Assembly (NCBI RefSeq): GCF_040361215.1
Contig: NZ_APND01000001.1
Coordinates: 310,001 to 374,000, forward strand
Reading direction: 5' to 3'
Length of the DNA stretch: 64,000 bases
DNA from: Salinisphaera dokdonensis
GTDB taxonomy: Bacteria > Pseudomonadota > Gammaproteobacteria > Nevskiales > Salinisphaeraceae
In this document: one piece after another, positions 48,479 to 57,025 of the stretch
Numbering within the stretch: the first letter of the stretch is position 1
Layout: each line of letters opens with the position of its first letter
Made by a program: the position numbers and the translations under genes
The notes under the pieces: model-generated
What the model saw: the letters and a program-made list of their open reading frames with translations, nothing else
Told to the model about the DNA's origin: nothing
Database searches by the model: none

Positions 48479-48509
48479 GGCCGGCGCCGCCACTCAGGCG
48501 ACGCCGGCC
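48479..48509 (-). promoter_or_regulatory. Stem-loop between aapJ and aapQ
   Basis: Arms at 48479-48491 and 48497-48509 form a 13-bp GC-rich stem with one mismatch and a five-base loop, with no T-run. At this spot, after a binding-protein gene, such hairpins commonly protect the upstream message and reduce read-through, so more AapJ than permease would be made. Confidence 0.6.
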
Positions 48510-48528
48510 TGCATCACGACTGACCGGC

Positions 48529-49551
48529 TCAGCGCAGCGGCGGCGCGTACATCACGCCACCATCGGTCCAGAGCGCGTTCACGCCACGATCAAGCCCTAC
48601 CGCGGTATCCGGGCCCACATTGCGATCGAACATCTCGGCGTAGTTGCCGACCTCACGGATGATGTCCGCACCGAACTCGTCGGACAGGCCGAGCTTGGCG
48701 CCCATATCGCCCGACGAACCCAACAAACGGGCAACCGAGGGATCGTCGGAGTCCATCATGTCGTCGACGTTATCCGACGTAATACCGAGTTCTTCGGCGT
48801 TGACCTGCGTGAACAGCGACCACTTCACGATGTTGAACCAGGCATCGTCGCCCTGACGCACGACCGGGCCGAGCGGTTCCTTGGAGATGGTCTCCGGCAG
48901 GATCACGGCACTGGACGGATCGGTCAGCTTGGTGCGCAGCGCGGCCAGTTGGGACCGATCGGAGGTGAGCACGTCGCAGCGATTTGCGGCGAAGCCCTGC
49001 ACGGTCTGGTCCGAGGTATCGAAGACGAGCGCGTCATATTCCATGCCGTTGGCACGGAAGTAGTCGGCGAGGTTCAGTTCGGTGGTCGTGCCGGACTGGA
49101 TACAGATCGTCGCGCCGTCGAGCTGTTCGGCCGACTCGACTTTGATTGCCTTACGGACCAGAAAGCCCTGCCCGTCGTAGTAGTTCACGCCGGCGAAATT
49201 CAGACCCAGGGATGTATCGCGGGTCAGCGTCCATGTGGTGTTGCGCACCAGAACATCGACCTCGCCCGACTGCAGGGCGGTGAAGCGCTCCTTGGCGGTC
49301 AAGGGCGTGAATTGCACCTTGTCACCATCGCCGAAGATGGCAGCCGCGATGCCGCGACAGGTATCAACATCGATGCCGGTCCACTTGCCGTCCTGATCCG
49401 GCTGCGAGAAGCCGGGCAACCCGGTACTCACGCCACACTGCAGATGCCCCCGATCCTCGACGCTTTCGAGCGTCGTGGCCGCTGTGGCCGTAGTAGCTGC
49501 GGCCGCAGCCAACAAACCCAGGCCCCCGACGATCTTGGTGATATTCCGCAT
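48529..49551 (-). CDS. aapJ: General L-amino acid ABC transporter, periplasmic binding protein
   Basis: A 340-residue periplasmic amino-acid binding protein. Signal peptide (NITKIVGGLGLLAAAAATTATA, in part) then LESVEDRGHLQCGVSTGLPGFSQPD, GIDVDTCRGIAAAIFGD and the late NYAEMFDRNVG and LNALWTDGG-like end (here VNALWTDGGVMYAPPLR), all typical of AapJ/BztA. ATG 49551 is selected since AGGGGG lies seven bases upstream; ATG 49557 is too close to it. It is the first gene of the operon and is preceded by a sigma-54 promoter. Confidence 0.93.
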   Translation of the reverse strand: MRNITKIVGGLGLLAAAAATTATAATTLESVEDRGHLQCGVSTGLPGFSQPDQDGKWTGIDVDTCRGIAAAIFGDGDKVQFTPLTAKERFTALQSGEVDVLVRNTTWTLTRDTSLGLNFAGVNYYDGQGFLVRKAIKVESAEQLDGATICIQSGTTTELNLADYFRANGMEYDALVFDTSDQTVQGFAANRCDVLTSDRSQLAALRTKLTDPSSAVILPETISKEPLGPVVRQGDDAWFNIVKWSLFTQVNAEELGITSDNVDDMMDSDDPSVARLLGSSGDMGAKLGLSDEFGADIIREVGNYAEMFDRNVGPDTAVGLDRGVNALWTDGGVMYAPPLR

Positions 49552-49596
49552 TAGCATTCCCCCTGCTTTATATGGATCGAATATCCAATTCGAACT

Positions 49597-49614
49597 TAGC
49601 AAGCGCTATGCCAA
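49597..49614 (-). promoter_or_regulatory. Sigma-54 (RpoN) promoter of aapJQMP
   Basis: The minus strand reads TTGGCATAGCGCTTGCTA. The invariant GG and GC are exactly ten bases apart, and the match to YTGGCACGrNNNTTGCW fails at only two positions. Transcription would start near 49588, leaving a 36-nt leader with a good ribosome site. Confidence 0.75.
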
Positions 49615-49653
49615 TCGGTCGATATTGCGTTCACGATGCAAACAGACGGGAAA

Positions 49654-49670
49654 CGCACGGTAATTGTGCA
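49654..49670. promoter_or_regulatory. NtrC-like enhancer site upstream of aapJ
   Basis: TGCAC-N7-GTGCG on the minus strand (17 bp) resembles the NtrC palindrome TGCACCA-N3-TGGTGCA in its outer halves. It is centred about 74 bases before the predicted start, closer than the usual -100 to -150. Only one copy was found. Confidence 0.4.
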
Positions 49671-50007
49671 GTACAGCGGCGATTCTTCTGATTGCCTGCA
49701 ACCTTTCGGTGCGGGCGTTGAGATGCGACGACCCGTTGCCAGAATTGCAGCATCGAGAGCTGGAGCAGCGGCTCAAACAGGTTCGTCGATTGCCCGCCAA
49801 TACTTTTTAATCAACCAGTTAGGGCCACCCCTGATGCAAACGCTTCAAGCCGGCGCTTGCCGGAGCGTGCCACCCCGACGCGGTCGCCGAACCGCGATCC
49901 GCCGAAGACTCACAAGCAAGGTAAGCGAAGCCGATCGTCTGCCCTGCCTGACAACCGGCTGCGATCGCTACCGACCAAAGTAGAAGGCTTGGTCGCCTAG
50001 ATGGCCG
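49671..50007. other. Gene-free stretch between aapJ control region and purA
   Basis: No frame here looks coding. A 115-codon open frame on the plus strand (49636-49983) has no ribosome site, an irregular composition and no recognisable motif. I see no repeat or tRNA. It may hold distal activator sites for the sigma-54 promoter, but none is convincing. Confidence 0.5.
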
Positions 50008-50027
50008 GCGCCCGGCGTGCCGGGCGC
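50008..50027 (-). terminator. Hairpin after purA
   Basis: GCGCCCGGC (50008-50016) pairs with GCCGGGCGC (50019-50027); in practice the loop would open to about six bases. It begins six bases after the purA stop. No T-run follows, so termination strength is unclear. Confidence 0.45.
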
Positions 50028-50032
50028 GAGTC

Positions 50033-51337
<1,305 letters not shown>

Positions 51338-51339
51338 GA

Positions 51340-52530
51340 CTAGACCTTTGTTTCCAGCGGCCGCACTTCCCAGCGACCATCAATGAATTCGAGAACCCGA
51401 TCGCAGTCGTCGCCGGCGGCGTCGTTGGCGCCCGGTGTCGCCACGATCACGCGTTCGCCCGCCGACCGTAGACGCCGCACGCAGGCGACCAGCTCGGGAT
51501 CGCTGCCCGGCGGCGCGTGGATACCGCCACGGCGCGTTTCCGGGTCGAAACGCCCGAGCGCGGCCAGCAGATTGAGATCGGCCGAGAAGCCGGTCGCAGG
51601 CCGGGGCCGGCCGAATACCGCACCGACATCGTCGTAGCGCCCGCCACGCGCGAGCTCGCGGCCAAGTCCCGGCGCGAAGGCCGCATACAGCAGGCCGGTC
51701 TTGTAGCGATAACCGCGCAGCTCGGCCAGATCGAGAAACAGCGGCACCTGCGGGTAATGCGTGGCCAGCAGATCGATCATCTCGCCGAGACGTTCCAGCG
51801 CGGCGTCGATTTCGTCGTCGATCCCGGAAAGCGCCTCGCGGGCCTGGGCGAGCACACTCGGCTCGCCGTTGAGCTCGATCAGCTGCAGGAAACGCGCATG
51901 ACTCTGCGCATCGATCCGTCCATTGGCCGCCATGCTGTCGAGATCCGGGCGCGATTTGCGCTGGATCACGTCGAACAGCTGCGGCTCGAGATCGACCGGG
52001 ATATCGGCATGGTCGACCAGGCGTCGATAGATGGCGACGTGACCGAGATCCAGGCAGGCGTTGTCGATCCCCATCAGGCCGAGCGTTTCCAGCATCAGCG
52101 ACACGATCTCGAGATCGCTGTCGATATGCGCATCGCCGAATTTCTCCACGCCCACCTGCAGCGGCGAACGCGAACCGCCCGGCTCTTCGGGCCGGGTGCG
52201 CAGAATGCTGCCGATATAGCAGTACCGTGCGGCGCCGACCGCCTGCAGACGATGCGCGTCGATACGCGTGGCTTGGGTGGTCATGTCCGAGCGCACGCCC
52301 ATCATGCGGCCGTTGAGCTGATCGGTCAGCTTGAAGGTCTGCAGGTCGAGCTCATGACCGGCGCCGGTGAGCAGCGAATCGAGATACTCGATCAACGGCG
52401 GGCGGATCAGGTCATAGCCCCAGCGCCAGTAGAGATCGAGCAACTGCCGTCTTGCAGCCTCGAGACGCCACGACTCGGGCGGCACCATTTCCTGAATGCC
52501 CTCGGGCAGAAGCCAGCGGTTCGATTGCAT
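51340..52530 (-). CDS. hisZ: ATP phosphoribosyltransferase regulatory subunit
   Basis: A 396-residue paralogue of histidyl-tRNA synthetase without tRNA-charging ability. It pairs with a short-form HisG to start histidine synthesis and mediates histidine feedback. Visible are WLLPEGIQEMVPPESWRLEAARRQLLDLYWRWGYDLIRPP (in part), the class-II motif 2-like RYCYIGSILRT and GGRYDDVGAVFGRPRPATGF. It implies a short HisG elsewhere in the genome. Located between the DUF2065 gene and purA, a common placement. Confidence 0.93.
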   Translation of the reverse strand: MQSNRWLLPEGIQEMVPPESWRLEAARRQLLDLYWRWGYDLIRPPLIEYLDSLLTGAGHELDLQTFKLTDQLNGRMMGVRSDMTTQATRIDAHRLQAVGAARYCYIGSILRTRPEEPGGSRSPLQVGVEKFGDAHIDSDLEIVSLMLETLGLMGIDNACLDLGHVAIYRRLVDHADIPVDLEPQLFDVIQRKSRPDLDSMAANGRIDAQSHARFLQLIELNGEPSVLAQAREALSGIDDEIDAALERLGEMIDLLATHYPQVPLFLDLAELRGYRYKTGLLYAAFAPGLGRELARGGRYDDVGAVFGRPRPATGFSADLNLLAALGRFDPETRRGGIHAPPGSDPELVACVRRLRSAGERVIVATPGANDAAGDDCDRVLEFIDGRWEVRPLETKV

Positions 52531-52550
52531 CGCGTTTCGAGGTCTTTTCG

Positions 52551-52736
52551 TCAGTGAATGAATTGCAGCAGCAGTGCGCCCAAGCCGATGAGCACGCCGC
52601 CAAACAGACGCAGGCTGCGGCCGTCCACATCGGACAGCCGCAGCATCATTTCGCGCCAGCGCTCCGGCGCCAGAAAGGGCATCAGCCCTTCGATCACCAG
52701 TACCAGCGCCAGAGCCCTCAGCAGATCAGGCCACAT
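52551..52736 (-). CDS. DUF2065 small membrane protein (YjeT-like)
   Basis: 61-residue inner-membrane protein with two hydrophobic helices (LLRALALVLVIEGLMPFLAP and LRLFGGVLIGLGALLLQFI) and the family turn ERWREMMLRL. It always tends to lie between hflC and purA/hisZ, as here. Function unknown. Confidence 0.88.
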   Translation of the reverse strand: MWPDLLRALALVLVIEGLMPFLAPERWREMMLRLSDVDGRSLRLFGGVLIGLGALLLQFIH

Positions 52737-52744
52737 GGGCGCGC

Positions 52745-53626
52745 TCAGCGACTGGAACTATCAGCCGAAGGCTTCGGATTGAAGTACTTGAACAACTCGC
52801 CGTCCGGACGCAGCAGCAGCAGATCGTCGTCGCCGAGCGCGTCCCGATAGAGCTGCAGGCTTCGATGGAAGCTGTAGAACGTCGGGTTCTGCTGATACGC
52901 GTTGGCATAGAGCTCGGCCGCCTTGGCATCACCCTGACCACGGATCGTCTGACCTTCGCTGTAGGCCTCGGCCAGGATGATCGTGCGCTCGCGTTCCGCG
53001 TCGGAACGGATTTCCTGAGCCGCCGCATCACCCTGTGCGCGTAGCGTCCGGATCACTTCCTGACGTTCCGAACGCATACGCTCGTAGACCGATTCGCTGA
53101 CTTCGTCCGGCAGATCGAGACGCATGATGCGTACATCGGCGATCTCGACGCCCAGTTCCTTGGCGTCCTGATTCGCCTGCACCTGCACCGCGGCCACGAT
53201 CTCGTTGCGATCATCACCCACCGCCTGGCGGATGGTGCGCTTCGAGAATTCGGCCAGCAGATCGTTCTCGACGATTTCAGTCAGCAGATCGCGGGTCCGC
53301 TGCTCACTGCCCTGGGTCGACAGGTAATAGTCGACCGTATCGTTGATCCGCCACTTCACATAGAAGTCGACCGCGAGGTTCTTGTTCTCCGAGGTGAGTA
53401 CGCGCTCAATCTCCTCGGTGAAGGTCATGATCCGGCGATCGAAGGAATGCACGGTCTGGATGAACGGGATCTTGAAATGCAGGCCCGGCTCGTAGTTCTG
53501 GCCCACGATCTCACCCAGTTCCACGACGACGACGCGCTCGCGTTCGTCGACGATGAACGCCGAATCCAGCGCCGCATAGCCGATGATGAGGACAATGATG
53601 ATCGCGAAAATATGCTTGGGACTCAT
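52745..53626 (-). CDS. hflC: Protease modulator HflC
   Basis: SPFH-domain membrane protein (293 residues) that with HflK forms a large cage around FtsH and limits its access to membrane substrates. An N-terminal helix (IFAIIIVLIIGYAALDSAFIV) precedes the SPFH domain (ERERVVVVELGEIVGQNYEPGLHFKIPFIQTVHSFDRRI, in part) and a long helical region with AAQEIRSDAERERTIILAEAYSEGQ (in part). It overlaps hflK by four bases. Confidence 0.95.
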   Translation of the reverse strand: MSPKHIFAIIIVLIIGYAALDSAFIVDERERVVVVELGEIVGQNYEPGLHFKIPFIQTVHSFDRRIMTFTEEIERVLTSENKNLAVDFYVKWRINDTVDYYLSTQGSEQRTRDLLTEIVENDLLAEFSKRTIRQAVGDDRNEIVAAVQVQANQDAKELGVEIADVRIMRLDLPDEVSESVYERMRSERQEVIRTLRAQGDAAAQEIRSDAERERTIILAEAYSEGQTIRGQGDAKAAELYANAYQQNPTFYSFHRSLQLYRDALGDDDLLLLRPDGELFKYFNPKPSADSSSR

Positions 53627-54984
53627 GAGTTGCGATCCCGGCTGCGAAGATTGCTGGAACGGTCGTTGGACGAGGACGAAGACCCGCCGCTCGAGCCGTT
53701 GTACGAGGACGAGCTGCTCGAGCTGTCGTCACCACTACCGCTATTCACGCCGTTGTTCGCAGCGTCCTCCACTTTCTTGTTGCGTTGTGCATCGTTGAGC
53801 ATCTTTTCCAGCGGCAGGTACATCAGCGGTCCACCGCCGCCCTGCTCGGCCAGAATCAGGTTCGCGCTCGACAGCACATCACCCATGCTTTCCAGATAAA
53901 GACGCTCGCGGGTGACTTCCGGCGCACGCTCGTACTGGGCCAGCAGCTCGGTGAAGCGCGAAGCCTCACCCTCGGCGCGGGCGACCTTCTGCTCACGGTA
54001 ACCGCGGGCATCCAGAAGAATCCGCGCCTGATCACCCTGTGCACGGGCGACGATATCGCGGGCATAGGCCCGGGCGATGTTCTTCTTGCGCTCTTCTTCC
54101 TCACGGGCCTTGATCGCTTCCTCGAAAGCGCCCTGCACCTGTTCCGGTGGCTGCGAGTACTGCACGTTGATCGCCACCACGTTGATACCGGCGTTATAGC
54201 TCGACAGCGTGGCCTGCACGATCTTGCTCACGTTCTCGGGCAGCTTGGCACGGGAACGGTCGGTGATTTCCGGGTAGGCGTTCTGCTGAGCCTTGATCTC
54301 GTCGACGAGCTTATCGTCCACGCCCTGCAGCGCGTCCTTCTCGGCCGGCTGGCCCGAGCCTTCCTTCAGGTCGACGTTATCGAGCGCCCGATCTTCGAGC
54401 TCCTCGACCTGCACGCCTTCCTGAATGACCTGGTTCATCCGGCTGGTGCCGACGATCTCGCGGACCGCCGAGCGCAATACCTGCTCGACCGTGGCATCCG
54501 GCTCACGCAGCTGGAACAGGTAGTTCATCGCGTCGGAAATACGATACTGAACCGCGACTTCTACCTCGACGATGTTCTCGTCCTTGGTGAGCATGACCGC
54601 GCGGTTCTTCGCACGGCGCACCTGCTGCGTGTCCACCTTGTAGACACGGTCAATCGGGTAGGGGAAATGCCAGTGCCAGCCCGGGGCCTGCGTTTCGGTG
54701 TAGTTGCCGAAACGCAGCACCACGCCCTTCTCGCCCGGCTGGACAACGTACAGACCGGTGGCAAGCCACACGACCAACGCGATGGGGACAATGAACAGCA
54801 GGATGGCCGGGCTAGGGCCGCCGGCACTACCGCCGCCGTTGCTACCACTGTTGCCGCCGTTGTTACCGGAGAAGCGCGCACGAAGCTTGCGCCATATCTG
54901 GTCCAGATCCGGGGGGCCGCTGCCGTTGTTCTTGTTACCGCCACCCCAAGGATCCTGGCCTTTGCCAGGCTCATTCCAGGCCAT
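53623..54984 (-). CDS. hflK: Protease modulator HflK
   Basis: Partner of HflC, 453 residues: Gly/Asn-rich cytoplasmic N-terminus (WNEPGKGQDPWGGG), one membrane helix (AILLFIVPIALVVWLATGLYVV), SPFH domain from ~90 (VQPGEKGVVLRFGNY, PGWHWHFPYPIDRVYKVD), a coiled-coil region and a Ser/Gly-rich low-complexity tail. ATG 54984 is chosen because MAWNEPGKGQDPWGG is the standard start. A GGGGG run eight bases upstream is the only ribosome site, and it lies inside the arm of a long-range inverted repeat. Unlike in E. coli, a 353-bp gap separates it from hflX. Confidence 0.95.
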   Translation of the reverse strand: MAWNEPGKGQDPWGGGNKNNGSGPPDLDQIWRKLRARFSGNNGGNSGSNGGGSAGGPSPAILLFIVPIALVVWLATGLYVVQPGEKGVVLRFGNYTETQAPGWHWHFPYPIDRVYKVDTQQVRRAKNRAVMLTKDENIVEVEVAVQYRISDAMNYLFQLREPDATVEQVLRSAVREIVGTSRMNQVIQEGVQVEELEDRALDNVDLKEGSGQPAEKDALQGVDDKLVDEIKAQQNAYPEITDRSRAKLPENVSKIVQATLSSYNAGINVVAINVQYSQPPEQVQGAFEEAIKAREEEERKKNIARAYARDIVARAQGDQARILLDARGYREQKVARAEGEASRFTELLAQYERAPEVTRERLYLESMGDVLSSANLILAEQGGGGPLMYLPLEKMLNDAQRNKKVEDAANNGVNSGSGDDSSSSSSSYNGSSGGSSSSSNDRSSNLRSRDRNS

Positions 54985-55142
54985 CAGGAAACCCCCGTTC
55001 CAATCATTTGTGGATCGCGCTCGCGCACCAGGCCCTCTGCCCGGCACACGCGCGACATTGGGCCGTTACGCGCCCCACGGCCAAGGCGCGCAACGCCGCC
55101 AACAGGCGAGCTGGGCGGCGTCATCGGTCGTTCATTTGCCAT
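54984..55142 (-). CDS. Possible 52-codon leader ORF coupled to hflK
   Basis: Open frame from ATG 55142 ending in a TGA that shares its A with the hflK ATG (TGATG), the classic coupling arrangement. A purine-rich AGGAAGAGGAAGAG lies about ten bases upstream, and the ATG sits in the loop of a small hairpin (ATTTGC/GCAAAT, 55134-55150). The predicted peptide, Arg/Pro/Gly-rich, matches nothing I know. It may be chance, but translation of it would open the stem that hides the hflK ribosome site. Confidence 0.25.
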   Translation of the reverse strand: MANERPMTPPSSPVGGVARLGRGARNGPMSRVCRAEGLVRERDPQMIGTGVS

Positions 55143-55223
55143 GAGCAAATCACTCTTCCTCTTCCTTGCTAGCCGCGCGCAAGGACTCCGGCGCGACCGC
55201 ATATGATTGGAACGGGGTTTTCC
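54987..55223 (-). other. Structured hflK leader with 21-bp long-range inverted repeat
   Basis: Arms 54987-55007 and 55203-55223 are inverted copies matching at 20 of 21 positions. In the minus-strand transcript the 3' arm contains the GGGGG ribosome site of hflK and ends three bases before its ATG, so pairing would block initiation. The 195-nt interior holds two smaller hairpins: ACGCCGCC/GGCGGCGT (55093-55121) and ATTTGC/GCAAAT (55134-55150). The 5' arm begins about 20 nt after the start predicted from the upstream promoter. A regulatory leader RNA is the simplest reading. A small mobile inverted-repeat element is an alternative. Confidence 0.6.
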
Positions 55224-55249
55224 GCGCTCATTCTTCAGGCGAAAGCGCG

Positions 55250-55278
55250 ATTCTATCGGGCGCCCCCACCCCTGTCGA
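55250..55278 (-). promoter_or_regulatory. Sigma-70 promoter of hflK-hflC
   Basis: Minus strand TCGACA (55273-55278), exact 17-base spacer, TAGAAT (55250-55255); each box is one base from consensus. Start expected near 55243, giving a leader of about 259 nt before hflK. Confidence 0.65.
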
Positions 55279-55337
55279 ACCCCGGCGACGCTCGGTCGCT
55301 CGGGCACTGAAACTGGCGTACGTCTAACTTAAGGGGT

Positions 55338-56681
55338 CTACGTGACCGGAACGCTCGAGGATGCTTCAACCCGCGGGGTCATGCGCGATGCGCGACGCTC
55401 GATCAGCACCTCGTCGAAACGCAGTTCGGCCTGCGACACGATGCGCTCCAGATCGGCCTGTGACGCCGTGACCGTAAGCAGGCTTGCGCCCTCGTCATCG
55501 TAGCTTTCTGCGTCCACGACACCGAGCTCGAACAGCGCGGCGCGCAATCGACCGGCCGCCGCCGGCACGCGAAGCACACCCACGATCATGTCCGGATTAC
55601 AGAAATCGGCCAGCACCGCGCGCAGCGTCTCCACGCCTTCGCCGCTCATCGCGGACAGCCAGACTCGGGTCGGCACGCCATGGGCGTCGGTTTCCACATG
55701 GGCCGTCTCGTCGTCGACCAGATCGACCTTGTTGAATATCTCGATCTGCGGCACGTCGCTCGCGCCGATCTCGTCGAGCACATCGTTGACCTCGCGCGCA
55801 TGGGCCCGGCGCTCGACATCCGCCGCATCGATGACATGCAGCAACACATCCGCCTCGCGGGTTTCCTCCAGCGTCGCCTTGAAGGCCGCGACGAGTTCAT
55901 GCGGCAGATCACGGATAAATCCCACCGTATCGGCCACGATCAGCGGCTCGCCTACCGGCACGTCCATACGCCGTAGCGTCGGATCGAGCGTTGCGAACAG
56001 CTGATCCGCGGCGTAAATGCTTTCGCCGGTCAGACGATTGAATAGCGTCGACTTGCCCGCGTTCGTATAGCCGACGAGCGACACGATCGGCGTACGCGCG
56101 CGCCGCCTCGCTGCCCGGCCCTGTTCACGCCGCGCGCTGACCTTCTCCAGCCGCTGGCGCAACATCTTGATGCGATCGTTGAGCAGCCGGCGGTCGGTTT
56201 CGAGCTGGGTTTCACCCGGCCCGCGCAGGCCGATGCCGCCCTTCTGGCGCTCAAGATGCGTCCAGCCGCGCACCAGACGCGTCGACAAATGCTGCAGCTG
56301 GGCCAGTTCGACTTGCAGCTTGCCCTCGTGCGAGCGCGCCCTTGTGGCGAAAATATCGAGAATAAGACCGGCACGGTCGAGCACGCGTGCATTCAGGCGC
56401 TTTTCGAGGTTGCGCTCCTGACTCGGCGACAGGTCGTGATTGAATACCACGAGCTCGGCGCCGTGCTCATGCGCCGACTCGGCGATTTCATCGACCTTGC
56501 CGCCACCCACGAAATAGCGCGGGTCGGGCAGCTTGCGACTGCCACCGATATGATCGAGCACATCGGCTCCGGCCGATTTCACCAGTTCGCGAAACTCGCG
56601 ATCGGCCTCGTCGTATTCGTCGACGCCGAACGCGAGATGCACGATCACGGCCGCCTGTCCGCTCGGCGGCCGCTCAAACAT
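55338..56681 (-). CDS. hflX: GTPase HflX (ribosome splitting/rescue)
   Basis: Ribosome-associated GTPase that splits stalled 70S ribosomes under stress. The N-terminal HflX domain (VGGGKVDEIAESAHEHGAELVVFNHDLSPSQERNLE, in part; ARVLDRAGLILDIFATRA) and the coiled linker with GIGLRGPGETQLETDRRLL precede the G domain: G1 GYTNAGKSTLFNRLTG, G3 DTVGFI, G4 NKVD. 447 residues. It follows hfq by 20 bp. Confidence 0.95.
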   Translation of the reverse strand: MFERPPSGQAAVIVHLAFGVDEYDEADREFRELVKSAGADVLDHIGGSRKLPDPRYFVGGGKVDEIAESAHEHGAELVVFNHDLSPSQERNLEKRLNARVLDRAGLILDIFATRARSHEGKLQVELAQLQHLSTRLVRGWTHLERQKGGIGLRGPGETQLETDRRLLNDRIKMLRQRLEKVSARREQGRAARRRARTPIVSLVGYTNAGKSTLFNRLTGESIYAADQLFATLDPTLRRMDVPVGEPLIVADTVGFIRDLPHELVAAFKATLEETREADVLLHVIDAADVERRAHAREVNDVLDEIGASDVPQIEIFNKVDLVDDETAHVETDAHGVPTRVWLSAMSGEGVETLRAVLADFCNPDMIVGVLRVPAAAGRLRAALFELGVVDAESYDDEGASLLTVTASQADLERIVSQAELRFDEVLIERRASRMTPRVEASSSVPVT

Positions 56682-56701
56682 GAAAAATTCCGGTCAGTGA
56701 C

Positions 56702-56968
56702 TTATTGCGGATCGCTTTCAGCCTCGTCGTTGCTCAGATTCATTTCCTCGTGCATCTCCGAGCGTACATTGCGCGCGGGCACGATTGTGGAAATGGCGTG
56801 CTTGTAGACCATCTGATTGACGGCGTTGCGAAGCAGCACCACGAACTGATCGAACGATTCGATCTGCCCCTGCAGCTTGATGCCGTTGACCAGATAGATG
56901 GACACCGGCACGCGCTCTTTGCGCAAGGCATTCAGGAATGGTTCTTGTAGTGTTTGGCCTTTTGCCAT
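56702..56968 (-). CDS. hfq: RNA chaperone Hfq
   Basis: Hexameric Sm-like protein that pairs small RNAs with messages. 88 residues: Sm1 VSIYLVNGIKLQGQIESFDQFVVLL (in part), Sm2 YKHAISTIVP, proximal-face Gln and Phe in QEPFLNALRKERV, and an acidic short tail. GGAG lies nine bases before ATG. It has its own extended -10 promoter within the miaA-hfq gap. Confidence 0.97.
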   Translation of the reverse strand: MAKGQTLQEPFLNALRKERVPVSIYLVNGIKLQGQIESFDQFVVLLRNAVNQMVYKHAISTIVPARNVRSEMHEEMNLSNDEAESDPQ

Positions 56969-57012
56969 GGGTACAGACTCCGAGAGCTAAGTATAAAAAT
57001 TTTGTTAAGACG

Positions 57013-57021
57013 ATTGTATCA
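57013..57021 (-). promoter_or_regulatory. Extended -10 promoter for hfq
   Basis: Minus strand TGATACAAT (TGN plus TACAAT, one base from TATAAT), lying in the 57-bp miaA-hfq gap. No good -35 box is seen, consistent with the extended -10 type. The AT-rich leader has ~38 nt. Confidence 0.5.
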
Positions 57022-57025
57022 CGCG

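Noticed and set aside
49636..49983. 115-codon open frame in the aapJ-purA gap
   Set aside because: No ribosome site, no recognisable motif, and composition unlike the neighbouring genes.
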